From Bacteroidales bacterium (GTDB taxonomy: Bacteria > Bacteroidota > Bacteroidia > Bacteroidales > UBA932): DNA of 58,882 bases. Positions 1-10,328 of this stretch are shown here, one piece after another (the stretch's first letter is position 1; every line of letters begins with the position of its first letter). The notes beneath the pieces are model-generated. The model did not search any database. It was given only the letters and a program-made list of their open reading frames with translations, and was not told where the DNA came from. Location: contig VSOK01000006.1 in the NCBI GenBank assembly GCA_009774765.1, forward strand, positions 20,027-78,908, read 5' to 3'. The position numbers and the translations under genes were made by a program.

Positions 1-1010
1 GGTTCCCAATGTCCGGTTTGATGTTACGTTGGGAACTTTCCGGTTTGTTAGTTGGTTGATTGTCAGTGATATGCTGGATATTGCCATTCCCAATGTCTGT
101 TTTTTTGTGACATTGGGAACTCTCCTGCTTGTTAAGCTGCTGTCTGCCAGTGGTATCTGAGTCTCTTCGGTTCCCAATGTCCGGTTTGATGTTACGTTGG
201 GAACTTTTCGGTTTATTAATTGGTTGATTGTCAGTGATATGCTGGATATTGCCATTCCCAATGTCTGTTTTTTTGGTGACATTGGGAACTCTCTTGCTTG
301 TTAAGTTGCTGTCTGTCAATGGCATTTGAGTTGCTTTGGTTCCCAATATCCATCTTGATGTTACGTTGGGAACTTTCCGGTTTGTTAGTTGGTTGATTGT
401 CAGAGATATGCTGGATATTGCCATTCCCAATGTCTGTTTTTTTGTGACATTGGGAACTCTCCTGCTTGTTAAGCAGCTGTCTGTCAATGGCGTTTGAGTT
501 GCTGCGGTTCCCAATGTCCATCTTGATGTCACGTTTGGAACTTTTCGACTTGTTAATTGATTGATTATCAGAGATATGCTGGATATTGCCGTTCCCAATG
601 TCTGTTTTTTTGTGACATTGGGAACTCTCCTGCTTGTTAAGCTGCTGTCTGTCAATGGTGTTTGAGTCGCTTCGAGTCCCAATGTCCGGTTTGGTGTCAC
701 ATTGGGAACTCTCCTGTTTGTTAGTCGGTTGATTGTCAGAGATATGCTGATTGTTTTGGTTCCCAATGTCCGGTTTGATGTTACGTTGGGAACTTTCCGG
801 TTTGTTAGTTGGTTGATTGTCAGTGATATGCTGGATATTGCCATTCCCAATGTCCGGTTTGATGTTACGTTGGGAACTTTTCGGTTTATTAATTGGTTGA
901 TTGTCAGGGATATTTGAACAGATGCGGTTCCCAATGTCCTTAGTTTTGCCGTATTGACAACCCTCTTGTTTGTTAATCAATAGTATATGGATAGTCTCAT
1001 TTCCCAATGT
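1..1010. repeat. Tandem array of 84-bp REP-like palindromic units
   Basis: Thirteen hairpins with arms GTTCCCAATGTC / GACATTGGGAAC start at about 2, 86, 170, 254, 339, 423, 507, 591, 675, 759, 843, 927 and 1000, a period of 84 bp except for the shortened last unit. Each hairpin is about 35 nt. The linkers are about 49 nt and hold an 11-nt core (TTGATTGTCAG or TTGATTATCAG) placed 19 nt from each neighbouring hairpin, for example 56-66 between hairpins 2-36 and 86. The array runs off the left edge of the window. The period is a multiple of three, so a pseudo-reading frame stays open on the minus strand. The array lies just upstream of a RAYT gene, the enzyme class known to mobilise REP sequences. 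Confidence 0.9.
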
Positions 1011-1130
1011 TCACAGAAAAGTTACGTCGGAAATTAACTTGATGTGCAAATAAATTCTGTAAAAATGATAATAAAATTTGCTGTAATGGAATACTATTTC
1101 TAATTTGCGATGTAAATTAATTGTGTAGAT

Positions 1131-2039
1131 ATGAGGAGGGAGGATGATTCTATTGCTTATGAACCTGTCGTTCAGGCATTTCACGTTTGTACAAAAGGGC
1201 TCGAGGACCGTATGGCTTTTCTTGATGCCAGCGACTATCAGTATGCGGTCAAGATTATTGCTGTTGCTGCTTTTTGCAATGAGGTTACCATTATTGCGTA
1301 TTGTATTATGGGGAATCACGTGCATTTTCTGCTGCTGGCCGAAGAGCAGGAACGAGCCAAAAGTTTTATTGAGCGCTTCAAAAAGGAATACTCACGGTAT
1401 TTTTCCCGAAGGTATTCTGCAAAGAAGATTTTCCGAAATCTTGGAGCCAGCATAAAAGAGATATGCGAAGTGCCTTATATGAGGAATTGCGTAGCATATA
1501 TTCTCCGCAATCCTGTTGAAGGGGGATTGGTCAAAGATGCCGGACAGTACAAGTGGTCAAGTATGGAATGCTATTTCTCAAAATGGCCGGACTGTTCTTT
1601 CAGGCGTGTATCTTCGTTGAAGGTCAAGGAACAGAAATTAATGCTCTGTACTCATTGCAAGCTTTCCGGCAGTGGGCTTTTGGTTGATTCCGATTATAAT
1701 ATACTTCCTCAGTCGTTTGTTGACAGCAAGTTTGTAGAAAAATTGTTCAATTATTCCCAAGAATTTTTCTGGAACCGGATTTCTAAAGTGAATTCAGCCC
1801 AAATGGAATATGATCTTGCTTTAAATTGTTGTGTCCGTCATAATGATTACGAAATGTTGGTTAATATTGAGGAAATTATCAGGAAATATTTTGACAAGGT
1901 TTCTCTCACGCAGTTGAATTTAAGGGAAAAAAGTCTGTTGGTTACTCATATGAGTAGATATTTTAAGGTGGGAGTTCCTCAGATTGCCCGTCTCCTCGGC
2001 CTTGACAGGAAAACGGTAAGTTCTTTGCTTGGCAGATAA
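1131..2039 (+). CDS. REP-associated tyrosine transposase (RAYT, Y1_Tnp family)
   Basis: This 302-residue protein belongs to the IS200-like Y1 transposase family, which cuts and joins single-stranded DNA at REP hairpins. The HUH metal-binding motif is visible as MGNHVHFLL (H63, H65). The catalytic tyrosine is probably Y123 in AYILRNPVEGGLV, followed by the family's YKWSS signature. The C-terminal ~45 residues look like a helix-turn-helix (QIARLLGLDRKTVSSLL), so DNA binding may be bipartite. The start is ATG 1131; there is no clear ribosome binding site, which is common in Bacteroidota. The gene is intact and sits directly after the 84-bp array, the classic RAYT/REP arrangement. I infer that the array and the related copy near 46122 are its substrates. 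Confidence 0.85.
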   Translation: MRREDDSIAYEPVVQAFHVCTKGLEDRMAFLDASDYQYAVKIIAVAAFCNEVTIIAYCIMGNHVHFLLLAEEQERAKSFIERFKKEYSRYFSRRYSAKKIFRNLGASIKEICEVPYMRNCVAYILRNPVEGGLVKDAGQYKWSSMECYFSKWPDCSFRRVSSLKVKEQKLMLCTHCKLSGSGLLVDSDYNILPQSFVDSKFVEKLFNYSQEFFWNRISKVNSAQMEYDLALNCCVRHNDYEMLVNIEEIIRKYFDKVSLTQLNLREKSLLVTHMSRYFKVGVPQIARLLGLDRKTVSSLLGR

Positions 2040-2398
2040 TATATAAGGTAATACTAATATGATACTATATAATAATGTGTCGGTTCTGTGAAGTATAACG
2101 ATTGCACTGATGGTTTTCTGTCGCTTTGTCCGGAAATGTTTGGTTGTCCATACCGTAATTTTCCCGAGCTCTTCAGTCCTCTTCTTCCTCTGTCCTGCCT
2201 TCCCTTTCTTTCCCTGTATGCCGCGATGGGGGCTTGCGGTCCTTTGCGCCGCCCGGCTCCCGCCCCCTCCTTCGGTCCCTCTGTCTGCCGTTTTTTTTGT
2301 GTGAAAATTTCTGTTTTCTCAACCTTCTGTCCTCCAGTGTGTTGCGTGTCTTGTCTGTGTTTTTTCGTCCTGTGGGGTTGAAAAAAGTTTCAAAAAGA
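2040..2398. other. Intergenic region upstream of rRNA promoters, pyrimidine-rich
   Basis: About 360 bp without a convincing gene. From roughly 2165 to 2375 the plus strand is strongly enriched in C and T. The small open frames here overlap one another in several frames, have no recognisable domains and are best treated as non-coding. Confidence 0.5.
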
Positions 2399-2430
2399 TT
2401 TGGAGATACGGAAAAAAGCAGTACCTTTGC
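2399..2430 (+). promoter_or_regulatory. rRNA promoter P1
   Basis: -33 box TTTG at 2399-2402, 19-nt spacer, -7 box TACCTTTG at 2422-2429, matching the Bacteroidota primary sigma consensus. A very similar promoter follows 165 bp downstream, so the 16S operon has tandem promoters. Confidence 0.75.
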
Positions 2431-2563
2431 AATCCCGTTTGAGAAATGGGCGTCCCTGTCGGGGCGTTGGTTCTGTGAAAAGTCGGCCTCTGCGATGCTC
2501 CAGCGCGTGTTTTTCGGGAATTTCCCCGGCCTCCGGGCCTCCGGAAAATTTTTTGAAAAAAGT

Positions 2564-2595
2564 TTTGGAGAATCAAAAAAAAGGCTTACCTTTGC
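2564..2595 (+). promoter_or_regulatory. rRNA promoter P2
   Basis: -33 box TTTG at 2564-2567, 19-nt spacer, -7 box TACCTTTG at 2587-2594. The sequence around it (A-rich spacer, then GCAGCCCCGTTT after the box) copies P1. The leader from about 2600 to 2753 leads into the 16S gene. Confidence 0.75.
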
Positions 2596-2753
2596 AGCCC
2601 CGTTTCAAGATAGAGCGGAACAGCAAGTTCATTGAAAAGACTGAGAAGTACAAGTACAAGCAAGTACCGAGAATACAATAAGAATCGAGAGCGTTGATTC
2701 CTTTAAAGGAAAAAGCAAGGCGTCAGGCAAGCTAAGATTTATATAGAGATTAT

Positions 2754-4282
<1,529 letters not shown>

Positions 4283-4337
4283 TTGGAGCTGTCCATTGAT
4301 TTTTGCTCTCCTTATTGAGTCTTTCATTATTATATAC

Positions 4338-4411
4338 AGTCCCGTAGCTCAGTTGGTTAGAGCACTACACTGATAATGTAGGGGTCAGCAGTTCAAGTCT
4401 GCTCGGGACTA
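4338..4411 (+). tRNA. tRNA-Ile (GAT)
   Basis: Cloverleaf with acceptor arms AGTCCCG / CGGGACT, D-arm TAGCTCAGTTGGTTAGAGC, anticodon stem CTACA/TGTAG around loop CTGATAA (anticodon GAT), and T-arm GTTCAAGTC. CCA is not encoded. It lies in the 16S spacer position. Confidence 0.97.
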
Positions 4412-4466
4412 CAAGTTCTTAAAAATATTCGAAGTCCGCCTGAAACATCAGGAAGAGATGAGAAAC

Positions 4467-4540
4467 GGGGGTATAGCTCAGTTGGCTAGAGCATCTGCTT
4501 TGCAAGCAGAGGGTCGTCGGTTCGACTCCGACTATCTCCA
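4467..4540 (+). tRNA. tRNA-Ala (TGC)
   Basis: Acceptor GGGGGTA pairs with TATCTCC with two G-U pairs. The D-arm, the anticodon loop containing TGC and the T-arm GTTCGACTC are all present. CCA is not encoded. It is the last gene of the shortened rRNA operon. Confidence 0.97.
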
Positions 4541-4548
4541 CTTTACAG

Positions 4549-4583
4549 AACACCGTTACAATTCATTGTAGCGGTGTTTTTTT
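4549..4583 (+). terminator. Terminator ending the 16S-tRNA operon
   Basis: Stem ACACCGTTACAAT / ATTGTAGCGGTGT with a 2-nt loop and a run of seven T, starting 8 nt after tRNA-Ala. Its position argues that transcription ends here and does not continue into a 23S gene. Confidence 0.85.
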
Positions 4584-4851
4584 GTATTGTACCTTCTGAG
4601 GTATTTGCTGCTTTGCCGGTATAATGGGATCAAGGTAAATCCCGGTAATGTGGACATTTTCAGTTGGTGAAACCATCTGTGATACTTTGGTCATTGATAT
4701 AGGTAATGGTGCAAAAATAGTCGGTAAAATCGCTGCAACTTGTCAATTTCCTTTGATTTACAGAAATTAGATGAAAACGTTTTTCATCCAATGAGAGAAA
4801 GCCGGAAAATGGAGACTCTATTGAGTTTGAAATATGCCTCGCCCGTACCTG

Positions 4852-5040
4852 CCACCTTCAGTAGCAATGGTTTGATAGTCAATGAAAATATACTTAAGGT
4901 GGTGCTCCATATCTTCCACCTTCAGTGACAAATCCACCATATACGCAATCAGAACAAGGTCGGCGACTGAAGGTAGAGAAAATCACTGTCCACCTTCAGT
5001 AGCAATGTATTGATAATCAGTTTATCTTGACTGAAGGTGG
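4852..5040. repeat. CCACCTTCAGT palindromic repeats
   Basis: CCACCTTCAGT occurs at 4852, 4916 and 4990, with inverted partners ACTGAAGGT at 4966 and ACTGAAGGTGG at 5030-5040. The 4990-5040 copy is symmetric: 11-nt arm, 9 nt, core TTGATAATCAG (5010-5020), 9 nt, 11-nt arm. The core is the same as in the 84-bp arrays although the stem is unrelated. The stretch 4584-4851 shows nothing I can name. Confidence 0.75.
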
Positions 5041-5184
5041 CAACTATGAATATGGATCGGGGTAAAATCAGAGTTGTTTTGTGTTTTCAGTACTGGAGAC
5101 ATCAAGTATGCGCATCGATTCCTTTGGAGTAGCTCGTACTGTATCTCTTGACCTTTGGCATTGAAAGACTTGGCGGAGGCACGG

Positions 5185-5300
5185 ACAGGTGGGTCTCTGC
5201 AACGTGTTGTCTGTCAGCTGATTACAAAACATTATGCCCTATATGGCATATACTGTTTTATAACGCATTGAGTTTCATTGGATTGCAGAGACCCACCTGT
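5185..5300. repeat. Nested palindromic element with an 18-bp perfect outer inverted repeat
   Basis: ACAGGTGGGTCTCTGCAA at 5185-5202 is perfectly inverted at 5283-5300. Inside lies a second imperfect palindrome at about 5224-5258 (AAAACATTATGCC ... GGCATATACTGTTTT). Its right half resembles the elements at 5412 and 56233, including a shared TTGA-TTTCATTG segment. It has no coding content. Confidence 0.8.
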
Positions 5301-5411
5301 TCGCCGGTCCGGTTCATATCTATCATATCTGGCTCAGTCAATCACTGTGGGGTCTGTTGTTTATCCCTGACAAATCGCAAACCGCTTCATAAGCTGCAAT
5401 CAGCCTCCAAG

Positions 5412-5524
5412 ACCCTTGCCCCATAATCAGCTGATCATCAGGTATATACAAAACAGTATGCCGTTTAAACCATATACTGTTTTGCAATCGCATAGCAATC
5501 AATGATTTACAAAGGGAGGGTGTC
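5412..5524. repeat. 113-bp dispersed palindromic element, copy 1
   Basis: This aligns without gaps to 56233-56345. Shared features are ACCCTTGCC at the left, the 34-nt hairpin from AAAACAGTATGCCGTTTAAA to its partner ending in CTGTTTT, and ATTTRCAAAGGGAGRGTGTC at the right. The left CCCTTGC and right CAAAGGG form an outer inverted pair. The stretch 5525-5794 shows nothing further that I recognise apart from short CAGTCCTTC direct repeats near 5625-5650. Confidence 0.85.
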
Positions 5525-5794
5525 AACCCACGCGATGCTGTTTGCAGGTGATAAAGGCATCAGGATCCGCTGCCGGAAAAATCCGGATAAAGAAGTCCAG
5601 GGAACGAGGATGACATTTCCGGCAGTCCTTCTACAGTCCTTCCACAGTCTTTCCGAACCTCAATCAGGCTCATCCTGTCCGCAGTGTCGGATTAGTTGGC
5701 TGACATACTTATAAAGTTGTCAAATTTTCTGTATCTTTACAAGTTGTAGAAATTTGAAGGTTGGTTGTATTGTGCAATTGACAGAAATGATGTT

Positions 5795-7021
5795 ATGCAG
5801 AATAGAGTTGTAATTACCGGGATGGGAATTTATTCCTGTCTTGGAAAGACTTTGGATGAGGTGCGAGACTCCCTATATTCAGGGAAATCAGGGATTGTCT
5901 TTGATCCTGTGAGGAAAGAGATGGGATTCCGTTCCGCTCTTACGGCAAAGATCGAGGTCCCTGACCTGAAGAAAGAATTGAGCCGTTCACAGAGGATATA
6001 TATGCCTGAGCAGGCGAAATATGCATATTGCGCCACAGTTGATGCTTTACGGCAGGCCGGTATAGACCAGGATTATATAGACAGGAATGAAGTCGGACTG
6101 CTGTATGGAAATGACAGTTCCGCAGAGCCGGTAGTGAAGTCGGCAGACACGATACGTGAGAAGAAGGATACGACTTTGTGCGGTTCCGGTGCAATATTCC
6201 AGTCTATGAACTCGACTGTCACAATGAACCTGGGATGTATATTCAAGCTCAAAGGCATCAATCTGACTGTGTCGGGAGCCTGTGCGAGCGGATCACACGC
6301 CATCGGTCTCGGGGCATTGCTCATACGCAACGGTCTGCAGGATATTGTGGTGTGCGGTGGCGCCCAGGAAGTCAATCCGTTTTCGGTAGGTTCGTTTGAC
6401 GGGATATTCGCATTTTCGGTCAGGGAGTCGGACCCGGCGGGAGCGAGCCGTCCGTTTGACCGCGACCGTGACGGGCTTGTCCCTGGAGGCGGGGCCGCTA
6501 CACTGGTCCTTGAAAGTTATGAGTCTGCGGTGCGCAGGGGAGCGGTCATCCTCGGTGAGGTTCTCGGATACGGATTTTCGTCAAATGGAGACCATATATC
6601 GTCTCCGAATGTTGAAGGCCCTGTACGTTCCCTTGAAATGGCGATACGCAATGCCGGTATTGACATCCGTGAGATAGGATATGTGAATGCCCACGCCACG
6701 AGTACATTGGTAGGAGATGCCAATGAGGCCAAGGCTCTGGCGAATGTGCTGGGAGACAGGACTGTGGAGGTTACGAGTACGAAATCCCAGACGGGACATG
6801 AGATGTGGATGGCCGGAGCGAGTGAGGTGATCTATTCTATGCTGATGATGCATAATGATTTTATCGCGGGAAATATCAATTTTGAAAATCCTGATGAAGA
6901 TTCGGCCCGTCTGCTGATTCCTCCGAAGACTGTAGACAAGCGGTTTGACACTTTCCTGAGCAATTCATTCGGTTTCGGAGGGACGAACTCTACTTTGATT
7001 GTAAGTAAGTTCAGGGGATAG
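5795..7021 (+). CDS. Beta-ketoacyl-ACP synthase (FabF/FabB-like)
   Basis: A thiolase-fold condensing enzyme of about 408 residues that would extend an acyl chain on an acyl carrier protein. The Cys-His-His triad is intact: Cys in SGACASGSHAIG, His in NAHATST and His in SQTGHEMWMAG. The start ATG 5795 (MQNRVVITGMG) matches the family N-terminus; an upstream in-frame TTG at 5765 is less likely. It is the first gene of a tight five-gene set with two hotdog proteins, an FAD oxidoreductase and a FabG-like reductase, which suggests a dedicated pathway such as aryl polyene, flexirubin or dialkylresorcinol-like lipid synthesis instead of housekeeping fatty acid synthesis. No ACP or ligase gene is adjacent, so the product cannot be stated. 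Confidence 0.85.
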   Translation: MQNRVVITGMGIYSCLGKTLDEVRDSLYSGKSGIVFDPVRKEMGFRSALTAKIEVPDLKKELSRSQRIYMPEQAKYAYCATVDALRQAGIDQDYIDRNEVGLLYGNDSSAEPVVKSADTIREKKDTTLCGSGAIFQSMNSTVTMNLGCIFKLKGINLTVSGACASGSHAIGLGALLIRNGLQDIVVCGGAQEVNPFSVGSFDGIFAFSVRESDPAGASRPFDRDRDGLVPGGGAATLVLESYESAVRRGAVILGEVLGYGFSSNGDHISSPNVEGPVRSLEMAIRNAGIDIREIGYVNAHATSTLVGDANEAKALANVLGDRTVEVTSTKSQTGHEMWMAGASEVIYSMLMMHNDFIAGNINFENPDEDSARLLIPPKTVDKRFDTFLSNSFGFGGTNSTLIVSKFRG

Positions 7022-7070
7022 AAAATGAATGTGCCGACGCGTGGAGGTGATATCGGAAAGAATCAAGGAT

Positions 7071-7562
7071 ATGGAGAATGGAAATTTCCTCAGTGAGGAT
7101 ATGGAATATTTGGAACAGCAGGAAAGTACAGGTGCAGATACCTTGTTTTCCGGAAAGCAATTGTTTGATCTGATTCCGCAGCGTCCTCCTATAGTTATGG
7201 TGGATGCTTTGTATAGTGCAGGGGATAGTGAGGCGGAGACTGGATTGAGGATTGGAGAAGACAATATGTTTGTGGCGGAAGGCCGGCTCAGGGAGCCGGG
7301 CCTGATTGAGCATATAGCTCAATCGGCTGCGGCATACGCGGGCTACTCCGCCTTGTCCGGGGGGCTCAAGCCCAGGATAGGCTATATTGCTGAAATCAGG
7401 AAATTCCGCGTATGCCGCCTTCCGCGCACAGGAGAGCTGCTCCGTACCCGTATCAGGATTCTTGGAGAAGCGGGAGGATTGTCGCTCCTATCCGCGGAGA
7501 CCTCTTCCGGTGGGGAAATACTGGCGTCCTGTCAGATGAAGATTTTTGTCAGGGAGGACTGA
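7071..7562 (+). CDS. Hotdog-fold dehydratase-like protein (ApeP/FabZ-like)
   Basis: About 163 residues. LIPQRPPIVMVDAL followed by EHIAQSAAAYAGYSA is the pattern of hotdog 3-hydroxyacyl-ACP dehydratase-like proteins found in aryl polyene clusters. Such proteins dehydrate the 3-hydroxyacyl intermediate after ketoreduction. The start is uncertain: ATG 7071 is preceded by AAGGAT, but in-frame starts at 7029 and 7101 also exist. Only 49 nt separate it from the ketosynthase gene. The second hotdog gene follows in a different frame. Assignment to dehydration and not thioesterase activity is by family and context. Confidence 0.7.
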   Translation: MENGNFLSEDMEYLEQQESTGADTLFSGKQLFDLIPQRPPIVMVDALYSAGDSEAETGLRIGEDNMFVAEGRLREPGLIEHIAQSAAAYAGYSALSGGLKPRIGYIAEIRKFRVCRLPRTGELLRTRIRILGEAGGLSLLSAETSSGGEILASCQMKIFVRED

Positions 7563-7603
7563 ACGGTAAAAGAGGATTTACAGGATGTATCAATTTGAAG
7601 ATT

Positions 7604-7990
7604 ATGCTGCTTGGAAATTATTATAGAGTGGATTCCATACGCAAGGAAGACGGGGAGAGCATATTTGACGTCTCCCTTGTCCCTGACTGCCCTGTCTATG
7701 ACGGGCATTTCCCCGGGGATCCAGTGTCGCCTGGCGTATGCAATATCCAGATGATAAAGGAATGTGCGGAAAGCATTGTCGGGATGCCTCTTATGCTGGA
7801 GGAACTTGTACAGTGCAGGCTGACTTCAGTCGTATCCCCTCTGACCTGTCCCCATATCTCTGTATACATCAGCCTTTCTGAAGGGAGTGGTGCCGGTTTT
7901 GTTCTGAAGGCATCTTTAAGGAACGGTGACGTGTCCTGTATGACGCTAAAAGCTGTGGCTGTCCAGGATCCCTATATATGCAGTGAATAA
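7604..7990 (+). CDS. FabZ/FabA-like 3-hydroxyacyl-ACP dehydratase
   Basis: A 128-residue hotdog protein. DGHFPGDPVSPGVCNIQMIKE corresponds to the FabZ motif region GHFPxxPxxPGVLxxE, with the catalytic His in GHFP. Start ATG 7604 (MLLGNYYRVD) gives the normal family length; the longer open frame upstream is only the overlap with the preceding gene. Two different hotdog proteins in one cassette may work as a pair or on different chain lengths. It ends 17 nt before the oxidoreductase start. Confidence 0.75.
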   Translation: MLLGNYYRVDSIRKEDGESIFDVSLVPDCPVYDGHFPGDPVSPGVCNIQMIKECAESIVGMPLMLEELVQCRLTSVVSPLTCPHISVYISLSEGSGAGFVLKASLRNGDVSCMTLKAVAVQDPYICSE

Positions 7991-8007
7991 CATTGTCTCC
8001 GGTATTT

Positions 8008-9516
8008 ATGTCTGATGTTATAGTCATAGGAAGCGGGCTTGGAGGGCTTGAATGCGCTTATATCCTTGCCAGACACGGGATGAAAGTCACTGTGCTTGAA
8101 CAGGATTCGTTCATAGGAGGATGTCTGGGGACTTTCCGGCGTGGAGATACTGTCTTTGACACGGGTTTCCATTATGTGGGAGGACTCGGCGAAGGAGAGC
8201 CGCTGTATTCGCTTTTCAAATATTTTGACCTTCTGGACCTTCCGTGGCAGCGGCTTGATACCGAATGTTTTGATGAAGTAGTAATCGGAGATGAAGCATT
8301 CCCTTTAGCCAACGGACACCGGCGGTTTGCGGAAAGGCTCTCCGAACATTTCCCGTCGGAGAGGGAATCTATTGAGAAATATACCTGTTTTCTGAAAGAT
8401 GTCGGAGAACATATTTTCGATGTTTTCAGGAAGGGTTCCTCCGGACCGTCTCCACTGTTTGCGCGTTCAGCTTATGAATATCTCAACTCGACAGTAAAAG
8501 ACTCTCTGCTTCGGAAAGTTCTGTCCGGTACATCGCTTAAAATGGAGCTGCGTGCGGACACTCTTCCTTTGTATGTCTTTGCCCAGATAAACAATTCGTT
8601 TATACAGAGCGCGTGGAGGCTTCGTGGAGGAGGCTCGCAGATTGCGGACAGGATTGCGGACAACATAAGGGCAATGGGAGGTGAAATCCGTACCGGTGCG
8701 GCGGTGACTTCCATGAAAGGGAGCAACGGCAGGATTTCGGAAGTGACAGTCAATAATGAAGAATCGCTTTCAGCGGACTGGATCATATCCGGTGCGCATC
8801 CGGCATTTACAATATCCCTTATTGAAGATAATGTATGTCTGCGAAATATATATCGCGACCGTATCTCTTCGCTGCAGAACACTTACGGTATGTTTACGGC
8901 AAACATAAGGCTCAAAAAAGGTATGATGCCGTATAGGAACAGCAATATGTATGTGCATCGTCCGGATACGGACCTGTGGAGGGCAGACCCTTCATCGGTT
9001 GGAAGCGTGATGGTAAGCTGGGCAGTTCCGCCGGATGGTTCTGATACTGCCGAAAGCATTGATATACTTGCCCCTATGGGATGGAATGAAGTCAAGGAAT
9101 GGGCGGACAGACCGCGGGGGCGAAGAGGTGACGACTATGTCCGATTCAAGTCAGACCGTACTGAAGCCTGTCTGGAAACGGTAGGGAGGCGTCTTCCCGG
9201 ACTGCGTGATGCCATTGACGGGATCTTTACAAGTTCTCCTCTTTCATACAGCAGTCATACGTCTTCTGTTGAGGGCAGTGCCTACGGAATAAGGAAGGAC
9301 TGCAACAATGTCATGACAACGGTGCTTGCTCCACGTACTCCGGTGCCGAATCTGCTTCTGACGGGGCAGAGCCTCAATCTGCACGGCATCCTCGGGGTAT
9401 CGGTCACGTCTTTCCTGACCTGTATGGAAATATTGGGACCTGGCATTGCCGGGCCGGTTCTGGACAACTATAATGATTGTAAGCGTAGTATAACGAAAAA
9501 GAACAGGATATTATGA
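8008..9516 (+). CDS. FAD-dependent oxidoreductase, phytoene desaturase/retinol saturase-like
   Basis: About 502 residues. The N-terminal Rossmann motif VIVIGSGLGGLECAYILARH plus VTVLEQD and the FDTGFHYVGG segment are typical of the carotenoid/retinoid oxidoreductase family (CrtI-like, RetSat-like). Enzymes of this family act on conjugated polyenes, which fits a polyene or resorcinol pigment cassette. ATG 8008 is chosen because it directly precedes the nucleotide-binding strand. Its stop codon overlaps the start of the next gene (ATGA at 9513), so the two are translationally coupled. The substrate is unknown. Confidence 0.8.
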   Translation: MSDVIVIGSGLGGLECAYILARHGMKVTVLEQDSFIGGCLGTFRRGDTVFDTGFHYVGGLGEGEPLYSLFKYFDLLDLPWQRLDTECFDEVVIGDEAFPLANGHRRFAERLSEHFPSERESIEKYTCFLKDVGEHIFDVFRKGSSGPSPLFARSAYEYLNSTVKDSLLRKVLSGTSLKMELRADTLPLYVFAQINNSFIQSAWRLRGGGSQIADRIADNIRAMGGEIRTGAAVTSMKGSNGRISEVTVNNEESLSADWIISGAHPAFTISLIEDNVCLRNIYRDRISSLQNTYGMFTANIRLKKGMMPYRNSNMYVHRPDTDLWRADPSSVGSVMVSWAVPPDGSDTAESIDILAPMGWNEVKEWADRPRGRRGDDYVRFKSDRTEACLETVGRRLPGLRDAIDGIFTSSPLSYSSHTSSVEGSAYGIRKDCNNVMTTVLAPRTPVPNLLLTGQSLNLHGILGVSVTSFLTCMEILGPGIAGPVLDNYNDCKRSITKKNRIL

Positions 9517-10238
9517 AATATGCGTTGGTAACAGGCGGAAGCCGTGGAATAGGCAGGGCAGTATGTATTTCCCTTGCACAGATGGGATATTGCGTAATTG
9601 TCAATTATTTGTCAAATGATGCGGAGGCAGGGAAAACCCTGGAGCTGATATCGGAGGCCGGCGGCTCGGGAGAACTGCTCAAATTCGATGTCAGTGATAT
9701 GAAGGCAGCCTCCGATGCACTTGAAGGGTGGATGGAATCCCATACTGACGGATATATCGAAGTGCTTGTCAACAATGCCGGTATCCGGAAGGATGAACTT
9801 ATGCTGTGGATGGAACCCGAAAACTGGTACAAGGTGCTTGGCACGAGCCTGGATGCCTTCTACAATGTCACCCGTCCTCTGCTGAAGCAGATGCTTGTCA
9901 AAAAATATGGCAGGATCATAAATATGGCTTCCCTGTCCGGTCTGAAAGGTCTTCCGGGCCAGTGCAATTATTCCGCTGCCAAAGGGGGACTGATTGCCGC
10001 GACAAAGGCCCTTGCACAGGAGGTCGGACGCAAAGGGGTGACTGTCAATGCTGTGGCTCCGGGATTCGTAAGGACTGATATGGTTGAAGGTCTGGACGAG
10101 GCACAGCTTAAGAAGACGATCCCTCTCAACCGTTTCGGGGAGCCGGAAGAAGTAGCCGCCCTTGTCGCCTTCCTCGCTTCCGGACAGGCCGGATATATTA
10201 CAGGGGAGTGCATTTCCATCAATGGAGGACTTTATTGA
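9513..10238 (+). CDS. fabG: 3-oxoacyl-ACP reductase (FabG-like SDR)
   Basis: A 241-residue short-chain dehydrogenase. The cofactor motif TGGSRGIGRA, the NNAG motif, catalytic Ser in MASLSGLKG, and YSAAKGG (Tyr and Lys) are all present, followed by the SDR PG-loop region (APGFVRTDM). It would reduce the beta-keto intermediate made by the ketosynthase. It overlaps the preceding oxidoreductase by 4 nt and closes the five-gene cassette. It is probably a pathway-specific paralogue and not the housekeeping FabG, judged from context alone. Confidence 0.85.
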   Translation: MKYALVTGGSRGIGRAVCISLAQMGYCVIVNYLSNDAEAGKTLELISEAGGSGELLKFDVSDMKAASDALEGWMESHTDGYIEVLVNNAGIRKDELMLWMEPENWYKVLGTSLDAFYNVTRPLLKQMLVKKYGRIINMASLSGLKGLPGQCNYSAAKGGLIAATKALAQEVGRKGVTVNAVAPGFVRTDMVEGLDEAQLKKTIPLNRFGEPEEVAALVAFLASGQAGYITGECISINGGLY

Positions 10239-10328
10239 TACAGATCGGTGCCTCAGGGCGTGCTCTGTCAAAATATATGTGACGGAGACTGCCATTTTGT
10301 GGAAAAATCAATATTTTTGTGACTTGTT

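Noticed and set aside
231..1007. 258-residue minus-strand open frame with 28-residue repeats
   Set aside because: It is the 84-bp palindromic array read in one frame; the period is divisible by three. It starts at TTG without a binding site and its repeated residues encode the DNA palindrome.
1..1010. CRISPR array
   Set aside because: The period is constant, but the intervening segments are related to each other, repeats are palindromic units of about 35 nt, and no cas genes are present.
2088..2681. Small open frames before the 16S gene
   Set aside because: They overlap each other and the two rRNA promoters and reflect a biased base composition.
4740..5714. Small open frames in the repeat region after tRNA-Ala
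   Set aside because: They coincide with palindromic repeats and show no protein features; no 23S fragment was recognised either.
7412..7603. Longer N-terminus for the second hotdog protein
   Set aside because: It would lie in another frame over the preceding hotdog gene and adds no family sequence; ATG 7604 gives the normal length.
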